A stretch of DNA of 64,000 bases from NCBI GenBank assembly GCA_903901425.1, contig CAIURC010000133.1:1-64000 (forward strand), written 5' to 3'. This document shows positions 1 through 6,451 of this stretch, one piece after another. The first letter of the stretch is position 1; the number at the start of each line of letters is the position of its first letter. The DNA comes from an uncultured Spartobacteria bacterium (GTDB lineage Bacteria > Verrucomicrobiota > Verrucomicrobiia > Chthoniobacterales > Chthoniobacteraceae). Position numbers and translations under genes: made by a program. Below the pieces are notes generated by a model. The model did no database searches. It saw only the letters and a list, made by a program, of their open reading frames with translations, and was not told the origin of the DNA.

Positions 1-83
1 GAATCGCTCCGGTGATAGCGCTCGAGCAGTTCCCGAATCTCGACCTCGCTCCGCCGCTTCCTCCGACTGGAATGGAATTTCAT
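1..83 (-). CDS. IS66-type TnpA/orf1 transposase protein, N-terminal fragment
   Basis: Only the first 27 codons are in the window (ATG at 83-81, reading off the left edge). The peptide starts MKFHSSRRKRRSEVEIRELL, with a basic N-terminus followed by an amphipathic helix of the kind that opens the helix-turn-helix of IS66 TnpA/orf1 proteins (R-S-x-x-E-I-R-x-L-L-x-x-Y/F). The start is supported by its position just inside a GTAA-type IS end. Too little is visible to exclude another small HTH protein. Confidence 0.4.
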   Translation of the reverse strand, partial: MKFHSSRRKRRSEVEIRELLERYHRSD

Positions 84-141
84 CCCCGCACTCTCTAACC
101 CTCCCAGACCGACCGCCAGATGGGGTTGCCCATATGGTTAC
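1..141 (-). mobile_element. End of an IS66-like insertion sequence (cut by window edge)
   Basis: Read on the minus strand, the element appears to begin at position 141 with GTAAC, followed by an AT-rich/GC-rich terminal stretch and, 58 bases inside, the start of a short transposase-type ORF. IS66-family elements characteristically begin with GTAA and carry a small first ORF close to that end. The boundary lies 10 bases past the R' box of an attC site, so the element has landed in or next to the following gene cassette. The other end and the target-site duplication are outside the window, so family and boundary are inference. Confidence 0.45.
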
Positions 142-151
142 GATCAACGGG

Positions 152-266
152 GCCGAACGCCCCCAATCTCAGCGACGGCGGAGGCTGGCGCGCTGGCTGC
201 GCGGGCGAAGGCGGCAGAGCAGCCAGCGTGACAACCGGAGCCGTTCGCTGTAGCGCCTGGTTCGGC
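152..266 (-). other. attC recombination site (integron cassette), site 1
   Basis: On the minus strand the R'' box GCCGAAC (266-260) and the R' box GTTCGGC (158-152) are exact inverse complements 115 bases apart. Inside them, L'' (CTaCAGCGA) pairs with L' (TCGCTGAG) apart from one unpaired A, which matches the extrahelical base of folded attC sites. Between lies a long GC-rich imperfect palindrome. The site follows the stop of the 322-831 ORF by 55 bases, as expected for a gene cassette. This is the best formed of the four sites here. Confidence 0.75.
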
Positions 267-321
267 TCAGTAGGTTTGGTTCTGATTCCAGAGACTTTCG
301 TTCGCAAATAAGGCTGCTATT

Positions 322-831
322 TTAATTTTTTAATCCCGGAAAAACATAATGAGGAAGATCACTACTTGGCACAAAAAACCTCCAAGACTCATCATGATCA
401 TGCCTACTAGATTCAGTCGGCATAACACTGAGCATCAAATTATGGTTAAAAACTAAATCAAATGCGCCAGCCTGATTACATCGCACAACAGATACCAAAA
501 ACTTTTCAGAATCCAGTAATTCATTTAGGTGCTTTGAATTCCGATGGAAGACACTTTCAGATTTAGAATCCCAATCGTATTGCTCACCGGTGACCGCATC
601 GTAATAAAAATCTGAACCTCCAAGAACGACAATGCCTGAACGAACAAATCTCCACGAACACTGCAAATGTAGCGCCCATTCGCCCACTTGCTTTTCCACG
701 CCCCGTCGATCAACAACCGAACGCATTTCACCAAAATGCAACCATAGCATGTCAGCTACGGCTCCGCATACAGCCAAACGTAAGCCTGACAAAACCTGAA
801 GCACCTCTTGATATTGTCGATTTAGATTCAT
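322..831 (-). CDS. Hypothetical cassette-encoded protein (169 aa)
   Basis: An ORF of 169 residues, visibly more AT-rich than the rest of the window. It starts at MNLNRQYQEV, 7 bases after the R' box of attC site 2, and ends 55 bases before attC site 1, so it fills one cassette exactly. No signal peptide or membrane segment is evident. The sequence alternates short hydrophobic stretches with polar residues (W-A-L-H-L-Q-C-S-W-R near residue 55, then an aspartate- and histidine-rich second half), suggesting a soluble alpha/beta protein. I do not recognise the family. Cassette genes are usually expressed from an upstream cassette promoter, and none is seen here. Confidence 0.65.
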   Translation of the reverse strand: MNLNRQYQEVLQVLSGLRLAVCGAVADMLWLHFGEMRSVVDRRGVEKQVGEWALHLQCSWRFVRSGIVVLGGSDFYYDAVTGEQYDWDSKSESVFHRNSKHLNELLDSEKFLVSVVRCNQAGAFDLVFNHNLMLSVMPTESSRHDHDESWRFFVPSSDLPHYVFPGLKN

Positions 832-837
832 ATTTTT

Positions 838-887
838 GCCGAACGTACAAGATGAGCCATTAGATTGGCTCCAGCGCCTGGTTAGGC
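838..887 (-). other. attC-like site 2 (short)
   Basis: The minus strand shows R'' GCCTAAC (887-881) and R' GTTCGGC (844-838), 50 bases apart, with an internal GAGCCA/TGGCTC hairpin. The stop codon of the 888-1250 ORF abuts R'' and the next ORF starts 7 bases beyond R', giving typical cassette geometry. The L boxes are poorly paired and the span is shorter than usual attC sites (about 57 or more bases), so the site may be degenerate or internally deleted. Confidence 0.5.
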
Positions 888-1250
888 TCAGGTTTCATTT
901 TCTTCCGGAACAACAAGAAGATCAAAAGCTAGCCGAAGTCTGATATTCTTCAACTGCCCCTCGAGAGTCGCAAAAGCTTCAGGGCTAACTACCGCCCGCT
1001 CGACCCACCCCCTTCTCCACCGACTCCAATTGGCCTGAATACCGACCACAGCATCTTTTGATGCAAGCGGCGAGTCGTCATACCCGAACTCAAATCCGCA
1101 GTGGCACATCTCAAACGAAGGACGCCCCTCGGAATCATACGGAGGGATTGAAAACTCTAGAGCACCGCATACCGGGCAGCAGTAGCTTCCGTCCTCGGAC
1201 TGATAAATGGTAAACGCCTCACCTGAGGCTTCGCATCGAATGGGTTTCAT
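888..1250 (-). CDS. Cassette-encoded small CPCC-type zinc-ribbon protein (120 aa)
   Basis: Start chosen at the ATG at 1250, 28 bases after the R' box of attC site 3; a longer reading frame would run through the attC. The protein has a cysteine cluster near residues 24-51: CCPVCG at 24-29 and CHCGFEFGYDD from 49. This pattern resembles the small Cys-rich CPCC family (two CxxC-like knuckles separated by a Pro-rich loop, then an acidic motif), which probably binds one zinc ion. The C-terminal half is a tryptophan-rich helix and a Leu-rich tail. Function unknown; a soluble cytoplasmic protein is expected. Its stop touches attC site 2. Confidence 0.65.
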   Translation of the reverse strand: MKPIRCEASGEAFTIYQSEDGSYCCPVCGALEFSIPPYDSEGRPSFEMCHCGFEFGYDDSPLASKDAVVGIQANWSRWRRGWVERAVVSPEAFATLEGQLKNIRLRLAFDLLVVPEENET

Positions 1251-1277
1251 TGCGCCCGTGCAGAATTTCGCAGCGTG

Positions 1278-1370
1278 GCCTAGCGAAACAAGCTCAGCAA
1301 CCCGGCTCGCGGGCCGCAACGATTGCAAACAAAGACGCCATGCCAGGTTAGCTGCAGCGCATTGTTTGTC
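1278..1370 (-). other. attC-like site 3
   Basis: On the minus strand the region opens with an R''-like GACAAAC (1370-1364) and closes with GCTAGGC (1284-1278). GCTgCAGCtAAC near the R'' side pairs with GTTGCTGAGC near the R' side with unpaired bases, and ACAA pairs with TTGT. The simple sites have one mismatch each to the RYYYAAC/GTTRRRY consensus. It lies 11 bases after the stop of the 1381-1623 ORF and 28 bases before the next cassette ORF. It resembles site 4 closely at its R' side. Confidence 0.6.
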
Positions 1371-1380
1371 CACGGTGTCG

Positions 1381-1623
1381 TCATAGTGCCTGCGGTCTCT
1401 GATGTCCGCACACAAGCTCCTGGCCGTCGCAGTATACTGAAATGTAACACCTGCCGAAAAACACCTGCAAGCTCTCGCCATCGTCCAAAAGCTCGAAACG
1501 GTCCTCTGCGGAATTCGCCTCGACGCGAAGCTCAAACGTCTGCTCGGGAAGCATCCAAAAGTCCGCACCCTCCGGCTCGATGTAAACAGCGCGAGGCTTC
1601 TTGCTTCGGTTTGTGATGGACAT
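1381..1623 (-). CDS. Hypothetical cassette-encoded protein (80 aa)
   Basis: ATG at 1623 chosen; a GTG four codons upstream is possible. The ORF sits between attC site 4 (27 bases upstream) and attC site 3 (11 bases downstream). The 80-residue product is acidic (EPEGADFWML, AEDRFELLDD) with alternating hydrophobic residues, suggesting a small beta-rich fold. It resembles short uncharacterised proteins that occur widely as single-domain orphans (aromatic/Pro turn, then DDGESLQVFF, then VYCDG), but I can assign no function. Confidence 0.6.
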   Translation of the reverse strand: MSITNRSKKPRAVYIEPEGADFWMLPEQTFELRVEANSAEDRFELLDDGESLQVFFGRCYISVYCDGQELVCGHQRPQAL

Positions 1624-1649
1624 GGCGTGAATCACAAGATGGTCGAGTG

Positions 1650-1751
1650 GCCTAGCGCAACAAGCTCAGCGACGGTGGAGGGACGGCGCGGCGGCTGCGA
1701 AAGCAGTAACTGTGACGCATGTAGACTGTTAGCTGCAGTGACTTGTTAGGT
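1650..1751 (-). other. attC-like site 4
   Basis: Minus-strand R'' ACCTAAC (1751-1745) followed by AAG and CACTGCAGCTAAC, and at the other end CGCTGAGCTTGTT followed by R' GCTAGGC (1656-1650), 102 bases in all. GCAGC/GCTG and AACAAG/CTTGTT supply the inverted pairing of the two half-sites. The middle is a GC-rich imperfect palindrome, like site 1. A reading frame through it gives the peptide NKSLQLT, the counterpart of NQALQRT in site 1, a signature of translated attC sites. Confidence 0.65.
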
Positions 1752-1905
1752 TTCGGTGGGAGCAGAATAAGCGCATGTAAGGAGTGGTGATCCTTTTTGG
1801 TTCTCATCAATATTCTGTTGGATTCTGGTTTCCTATTAAATGGTGCGGGTGGTTCTGTTTCTGATATGAATCGACTGCTGTTAGCTCCTCTATTTATCGA
1901 TTCAG

Positions 1906-2181
1906 TTACAGCCAAGTTTTCCATGCTCTCAAGGTAAACTCGAGGAATGAGGCTAAAGCTATAATGAAAGCGCATCCTGAAATCCATTTGGTCCAGTGGT
2001 GTATTCGGAATGAGTAAAGGAGAGCAATCAGGAAATGAAAGAGTGCAAGCGGCAGGACGCTCCAATAGAGATCTCTATAATTTGGCGCGGATGCCTGCGA
2101 AGTGAAAATCACAATATACGAAGAGAAGAGGATAAATGCCAATGCGAGTAAGCGAAGGATGGAGATGGTCCTTAAATTCAT
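1906..2181 (-). CDS. Small integral membrane protein, probably cassette-encoded (91 aa)
   Basis: The 91-residue ORF is AT-rich and highly hydrophobic, with three predicted membrane spans: about residues 7-27, 38-57 and 66-82. Charged residues fall in the short N-terminus and the RIHHWTK loop. It is the first ORF of the cluster on the minus strand; attC site 4 lies 155 bases beyond its stop, a longer gap than in the other cassettes. No attC or attI is seen upstream. Function not recognised. Confidence 0.55.
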   Translation of the reverse strand: MNLRTISILRLLALAFILFSSYIVIFTSQASAPNYRDLYWSVLPLALFHFLIALLYSFRIHHWTKWISGCAFIIALASFLEFTLRAWKTWL

Positions 2182-2756
2182 TGCTTATTTTAAATCACTC
2201 AGAATGTGGTTTCGTGAATCGTTATGCTCTGGAATTTGAAGCTGATCGTTGCCTTTAGGAATTGAAAATTGTAAGGCACGCGGATCGGACGTGTTCAGAA
2301 AACGATGGCGGATAAAAACCTAACATGTATTCGGCAGCTGCTGCAGAATTTTGCGGCTGCTGCACTTTTGGAAACATTTTTATTCCCCTACCCGATTGAG
2401 CACTGGGGCAGCAAGGGCGAAGCGCTTGGATCTCAAGGCCCGAATCGGCTTTGGGAGAAACCATCCCTCGCGGCTCCCTATCGGATCCGCAGGGGGCGAT
2501 CGTACTGCCCGCGAACTCCAGTGGCACAGCTCCCCCTGTGAACTGGACGGGTGACTTGGCCAGAAGCCCGCGTGGCTCCACTAAAAGCAGCCCGCCCATG
2601 CCGGATCAGGGCGGCGCACCTCCACACCCCTCCACACCCCTCCACACCCCTCCACACTCCCTGCCCGGGATCGCGCGGGATGAACCCTTTCTTCATCTCC
2701 GTGGCATCCCTCATGCTCTTAAAGGAACCAGCAGGTGCATCAAACCCTGGTGTCCT
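2182..2756. other. Intergenic spacer between cassette cluster and GH16 gene
   Basis: No convincing gene. The left part (to about 2300) has the low GC of the cassettes; the right part has the GC content of the chromosome, so the boundary of the accessory block lies near 2300-2400. Several open frames cross it in both directions but have repetitive, Pro-rich, unconserved-looking translations. A four-copy 10-base tandem repeat lies at 2621-2660. No integrase, attI or tRNA is visible. Confidence 0.5.
2621..2660. repeat. Tandem repeat, 10-bp unit x4
   Basis: Three exact copies of TCCACACCCC followed by TCCACACTCC. The repeat lies about 100 bases upstream of the GH16 start codon, in a G/C-skewed strand. 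The unit length is one helical turn. It could be replication-slippage noise or a protein-binding array. Confidence 0.85.
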
Positions 2757-3665
2757 ATGCAAACAATACACTCCTCCGGTAGCGGTTCCACCTCAGGTGC
2801 CCCCTCCGGATCCCCTGCCCCCCTGCGGGGCCTGCTCAAAAAGACCAGCCTCAGGCTGGCCATCCTTGCGACCGTGGTCGCAGGATCTGTCACGGCGCTT
2901 CTCCCGCAACCCGTCCATGCCACGGTCCCTTCCGGTTACCGGCTGGCATGGCAGGATGACTTCGAGCACTGCCAACTCGACGCCGCCAAGTGGAAACACT
3001 GGCTCCCTGGAGTGCGCCGGGACGCCGTGAACACCCCGGACGCTGTCTCGGTCGAGGACGGCATTCTGGTGATCACCACCTACACGGAAAACGGCACCCA
3101 TTACACGGGGATGATCAGCACCGAGGGGCTCTTCGAGTCCGCATACGGGTACTGGGAGGCGTCCATGAGTTTTCAAGACTCCAGCGGGACGTTCTCCGAT
3201 TTCTGGCTGCATTCTCCGACCATTGGGCGGCCCCATGACGATCCGGCACGGGCGGGCGTGGAAATCGACGTGATCGAACACCGCTCCCAAGACAACGAGG
3301 GCCGGGACCTGAACGGGCGTTCCTCCATCAACCTCCACTGGGGCGGCTACGAGGAGCACCATGACGGAGACGGATTTGTCACCGAAGACCTCCAACTCGG
3401 CACCGGGTTCCATGTGTACGGCGTGGAATGGACCGAGGACGCCTACCGGTTCTACATCGACGGGAAACTGGTCTGGACCCACCGCAAAACCATCTCCAAA
3501 CGCCCGCAGTTTGCCGTGCTCAGCACGGAGGTGGAGCACATGCTCTGGTCCGGGCCGATCCCAGAAAACGGCTACGGGTCCCGCATGGAAAGCCGGACCA
3601 AGGTGTTCGTGGATTACGTCCGCTACTACGTGAAGAACCCCGTCCTGCCGGATCCCAAGGATTGA
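2757..3665 (+). CDS. Secreted GH16-family glycoside hydrolase
   Basis: 302 residues from ATG 2757. Start chosen because it gives a signal peptide (basic RGLLKKTSLR, then a hydrophobic core to about residue 55, cleavage near VHA); longer in-frame starts only add Pro-rich non-coding-like sequence. The mature part is a GH16 beta-jelly-roll domain: W-x-D-D-F-E at residues 65-70 and the catalytic E169-I-D-V-I-E174 (nucleophile and acid/base of the ExDxxE motif). GH16 enzymes cleave beta-1,3 or beta-1,4 glucans and galactans (laminarin, agar, carrageenan); the exact substrate cannot be read here. No carbohydrate-binding module is attached. It stands alone, followed by the unrelated ychF. Confidence 0.88.
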   Translation: MQTIHSSGSGSTSGAPSGSPAPLRGLLKKTSLRLAILATVVAGSVTALLPQPVHATVPSGYRLAWQDDFEHCQLDAAKWKHWLPGVRRDAVNTPDAVSVEDGILVITTYTENGTHYTGMISTEGLFESAYGYWEASMSFQDSSGTFSDFWLHSPTIGRPHDDPARAGVEIDVIEHRSQDNEGRDLNGRSSINLHWGGYEEHHDGDGFVTEDLQLGTGFHVYGVEWTEDAYRFYIDGKLVWTHRKTISKRPQFAVLSTEVEHMLWSGPIPENGYGSRMESRTKVFVDYVRYYVKNPVLPDPKD

Positions 3666-3812
3666 GCGGGCACGGGTCGGGAGGCCGCCTTTTCCAGCGT
3701 ATCCGGAGAGAGGCCGTTGGGCCGCTGCGTTTTGGATTGATGCCGGGGCCGCAATCCAGTGAAGTCACGCGCCCGGGTTCCCTGGTGGGAAACCGCAACC
3801 CATCTTTTTCTT

Positions 3813-4952
3813 ATGCTTTCCGCTGGTATCGTCGGTCTCCCCAATGTCGGCAAATCCACTCTGTTCAATGCCGTCACCAAAACCCAGAAGGCGCAGGCCG
3901 CGAACTATCCGTTCTGCACGATCGACCCGAACGTCGGTGTGGTGACGGTTCCGGACCACCGTCTGGCCGCGCTCTCGGCCTTTTCTCATTCAAAGAAAAT
4001 CGTGCCGGCCGCGATTGAGTTTGTGGACATCGCGGGTCTGGTGAGCGGAGCCAGCGCCGGGGAAGGCCTTGGCAACAAATTCCTGAGCCACATCCGCGAG
4101 GTCCATGCCATTGTCCAGGTGGTCCGCTGCTTTGAGGACTCGGACATCCACCATGTCTCCGGTTCGGTGGATCCCGTGCGCGACATTGAGGTGATCAACA
4201 CGGAACTGATTCTCTCCGACCTTGCGGCCGTCCAGAAACGGGCGGATCGCGTCCAGAAACTGGCTCGCAGCGGCGATAAAGCCGCGAAGGCTGAACTTGC
4301 GCTCTGCGAAAAACTGGTCCCCCACCTGGATGCAGGCAAGCCGGCCATCACCCTTGCCCTCTCGGACGAGGAACAGAAACTGGTGCGCGAGTTTTTCCTG
4401 CTCAGCCAGAAACCGACGATTTTCGCGTGCAACGTGGCGGAATCGGATCTTGGGGACGTTTCGGGGATGCTTTTGGAAGGCAAGCCCGGGACGAGCAAAG
4501 CGGCGCAGTACGTGCAGAAGGTGCAGGAATACGCCCGGAACCATTTTGCGACGCAGGCGGTGGTGATTTCCGCGCAGATCGAAAGCGAACTGGCCACGCT
4601 CTCGGAAACCGAGGCAGCCGAGTACCTGGAAGGGCTTGGGGTGAAGAGCAGCGGCGTGGGTTCCCTGATCCGGGCGGTCTACCATCTGCTGGGACTCCGG
4701 ACCTACCTAACCACGGGCGAACAGGAAACGCGGGCCTGGACGATCCGAGCCGGCGACAAGGCCCCTGCCGCGGCAGGCGTGATCCACAGCGACTTTGAGC
4801 GCGGGTTCATCGCCGCCGAAACAATCGCGTTCGAGGATCTGATTGCACTGGGTTCCTACGCCAAAGCCCGCGAAGCCGGCAAACTCCGGATCGAAGGCAA
4901 GGAATACGTGGTGCAGGACGGGGATGTGGTGGAGTTCCGGTTCAACGTCTGA
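3813..4952 (+). CDS. ychF: Redox/ribosome-associated GTPase-ATPase YchF
   Basis: 379 residues, near the family length of about 363. ATG at 3813 puts the G1 loop GLPNVGKST at residues 8-16, as in all YchF proteins; an in-frame upstream start would add 18 unconserved residues. The G3 motif DIAGLVSGA and an NVAE-type G4 motif are present; YchF proteins have a non-canonical G4 and prefer ATP. A coiled-coil middle and a C-terminal TGS domain (from about residue 295, ending EYVVQDGDVVEFRFNV) complete the architecture. Cytoplasmic, ribosome-binding Obg-family protein involved in stress responses. Convergent with the DUF1501 gene 31 bases downstream. Confidence 0.95.
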   Translation: MLSAGIVGLPNVGKSTLFNAVTKTQKAQAANYPFCTIDPNVGVVTVPDHRLAALSAFSHSKKIVPAAIEFVDIAGLVSGASAGEGLGNKFLSHIREVHAIVQVVRCFEDSDIHHVSGSVDPVRDIEVINTELILSDLAAVQKRADRVQKLARSGDKAAKAELALCEKLVPHLDAGKPAITLALSDEEQKLVREFFLLSQKPTIFACNVAESDLGDVSGMLLEGKPGTSKAAQYVQKVQEYARNHFATQAVVISAQIESELATLSETEAAEYLEGLGVKSSGVGSLIRAVYHLLGLRTYLTTGEQETRAWTIRAGDKAPAAAGVIHSDFERGFIAAETIAFEDLIALGSYAKAREAGKLRIEGKEYVVQDGDVVEFRFNV

Positions 4953-4983
4953 CCCGGGAACCGCGGAGGCCTGGAGTTTCCGC

Positions 4984-6414
4984 TCAGGACGCCCTGATTT
5001 TTTCGAAGACGTGACCCTCGTTGAGGTCGATCCGTTCGGGACGGCCTTTGTGCGGGTAGATGAGCTGGGTGTGATCGACGCCGAGCAGATGGAGAATGGT
5101 GGCGTGCAGGTCATGGACGTGCACCCGGTCTTCCACGGCGTACAGGCCGAGGTCGTCCGTGGCACCGAACGCGTGACCGCCCTTCACACCGCCGCCAGCC
5201 ATCCAGAGAGTGAACCCGGTGGGGTTATGGTCGCGGCCATCGCCCTTCTCGCTCATGGGTGTACGGCCGAACTCGCCCCCCCAGATGACGAGGGTTTCGC
5301 CCAGAAGTCCGCGCGCCTTGAGGTCGGACAGCAGCCCCGCGATCGGCTGGTCCACCGAATGGGTGAGGCGTCCGTGGTTTTCCTCCATCTTGGAATGGCT
5401 GTCCCATTTGCTGCCTGCCCCGCTGTAGAGCTGGATAAAGCGCACCCCGCGCTCGATCAGGCGCCGGGCCAGGAGACAGTTCCTGCCGAATACGGCGGTC
5501 TCTTTGCGGTTGAGTCCGTACAATTCGCGGGTTGCCTCCGACTCTTTTGAAAGGTCAACGGCCTCGGGCGCTTCCGCCTGCATCTGACAGGCCAGTTCGT
5601 ATCCGCGGATCCGGGCCTCGAGCTCGGTGTTGTCGGGCCGGGCAGCGTTGTACTCCCGGTTCAGCTCACGGAGGAGTTCAAGTTTCTCGCTCTGGCGCTG
5701 AGCGGTGACGCCCTTGGGGTTTTCCAAATGCTGGATCGGGGCGCCTGTGGGTTGGAACTCCACCCCTTGATGGACCGCCGGCATGAATCCGTTGCCCCAG
5801 TTCCGGGCTCCGTTGACCACGGTGCTCTCGCTGTCTTTGATCACCACAAACCCCGGCAGGTTCCGGTTCCGGGTTCCGAGCCCGTACGAGACCCAGGCCC
5901 CGAGCGAGGGCCGGCCGCCAAAAACGGCGCCGGTATTCATCTGACAGACGCCGCCTGCATGGTTGATTCCGTCCGAAACGCAGGACCGGATCACGGCGAG
6001 GTCATCGGCGTGCTCCGCCACGCGCTCAAACCAGTCGGAGATCCAGAGACCGCTCTGGCCCCTTTGTTTCCAGGTGCGTTGGGACGCCAGCAGGGGCGCC
6101 TTGGTTTCGCCCATGGCGGTCAGGGGCGGCCTGAAACTGGGGGGCAGAGGTTGCCCGGCCAACTTGTTCAAAAGCGGTTTGTGATCAAACGTGTCCAAGT
6201 GGCTGGGGCCGCCTTCCATGAAAAGAAAAATCACATTCTTGGCGCGCCCCTTCCCATTTGTGATCTTGGAAAGGTCTGGCATGGATGGCCGCGCTTCCGC
6301 TCCATGGACGCCCTCGCCGAACAGGGCGCTCAATGCCACGGAACCAAAACCCAGTCCGGCCCGGTGAAGGAAGTGGCGCCGGGACACCACAGGATCAATG
6401 CGGTTGCAGCTCAT
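4984..6414 (-). CDS. DUF1501 protein (Tat-exported sulfatase-like)
   Basis: 476 residues. The N-terminus has a twin-arginine signal (S-R-R-H-F-L at 11-16, then a hydrophobic stretch to about 32), so export of a folded, probably metal-bearing protein is expected. The body matches the DUF1501 family of the alkaline phosphatase/sulfatase superfold (FLFMEGGPSHLDTFDHKP near residue 65; GEFGRTP and RDHNP near 380-400). It is the last gene of the minus-strand operon headed by an ECF sigma factor, 37 bases after the PSCyt1/DUF1553 gene; the two are habitual partners in planctomycetes and verrucomicrobia. A role in degrading sulfated or complex polysaccharide is proposed for such pairs but unproven. 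Confidence 0.9.
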   Translation of the reverse strand: MSCNRIDPVVSRRHFLHRAGLGFGSVALSALFGEGVHGAEARPSMPDLSKITNGKGRAKNVIFLFMEGGPSHLDTFDHKPLLNKLAGQPLPPSFRPPLTAMGETKAPLLASQRTWKQRGQSGLWISDWFERVAEHADDLAVIRSCVSDGINHAGGVCQMNTGAVFGGRPSLGAWVSYGLGTRNRNLPGFVVIKDSESTVVNGARNWGNGFMPAVHQGVEFQPTGAPIQHLENPKGVTAQRQSEKLELLRELNREYNAARPDNTELEARIRGYELACQMQAEAPEAVDLSKESEATRELYGLNRKETAVFGRNCLLARRLIERGVRFIQLYSGAGSKWDSHSKMEENHGRLTHSVDQPIAGLLSDLKARGLLGETLVIWGGEFGRTPMSEKGDGRDHNPTGFTLWMAGGGVKGGHAFGATDDLGLYAVEDRVHVHDLHATILHLLGVDHTQLIYPHKGRPERIDLNEGHVFEKIRAS

Positions 6415-6451
6415 AATGCGGGAGATGAAACAGGGGGGAGATTCAACTGGC

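Noticed and set aside
95-307. 70-residue minus-strand ORF ending in the IS66-like region
   Set aside because: It runs through attC site 1 and the IS end; composition is that of a folded GC palindrome translated by chance.
1652-2065. 137-residue minus-strand ORF
   Set aside because: Overlaps the membrane-protein ORF in another frame and continues through attC site 4; no start signal or coding bias.
2255-2599. Minus-strand ORF and several plus-strand ORFs in the spacer upstream of GH16
   Set aside because: Proline- and glycine-rich translations without motifs; the GH16 gene starts at 2757 with a signal peptide instead.
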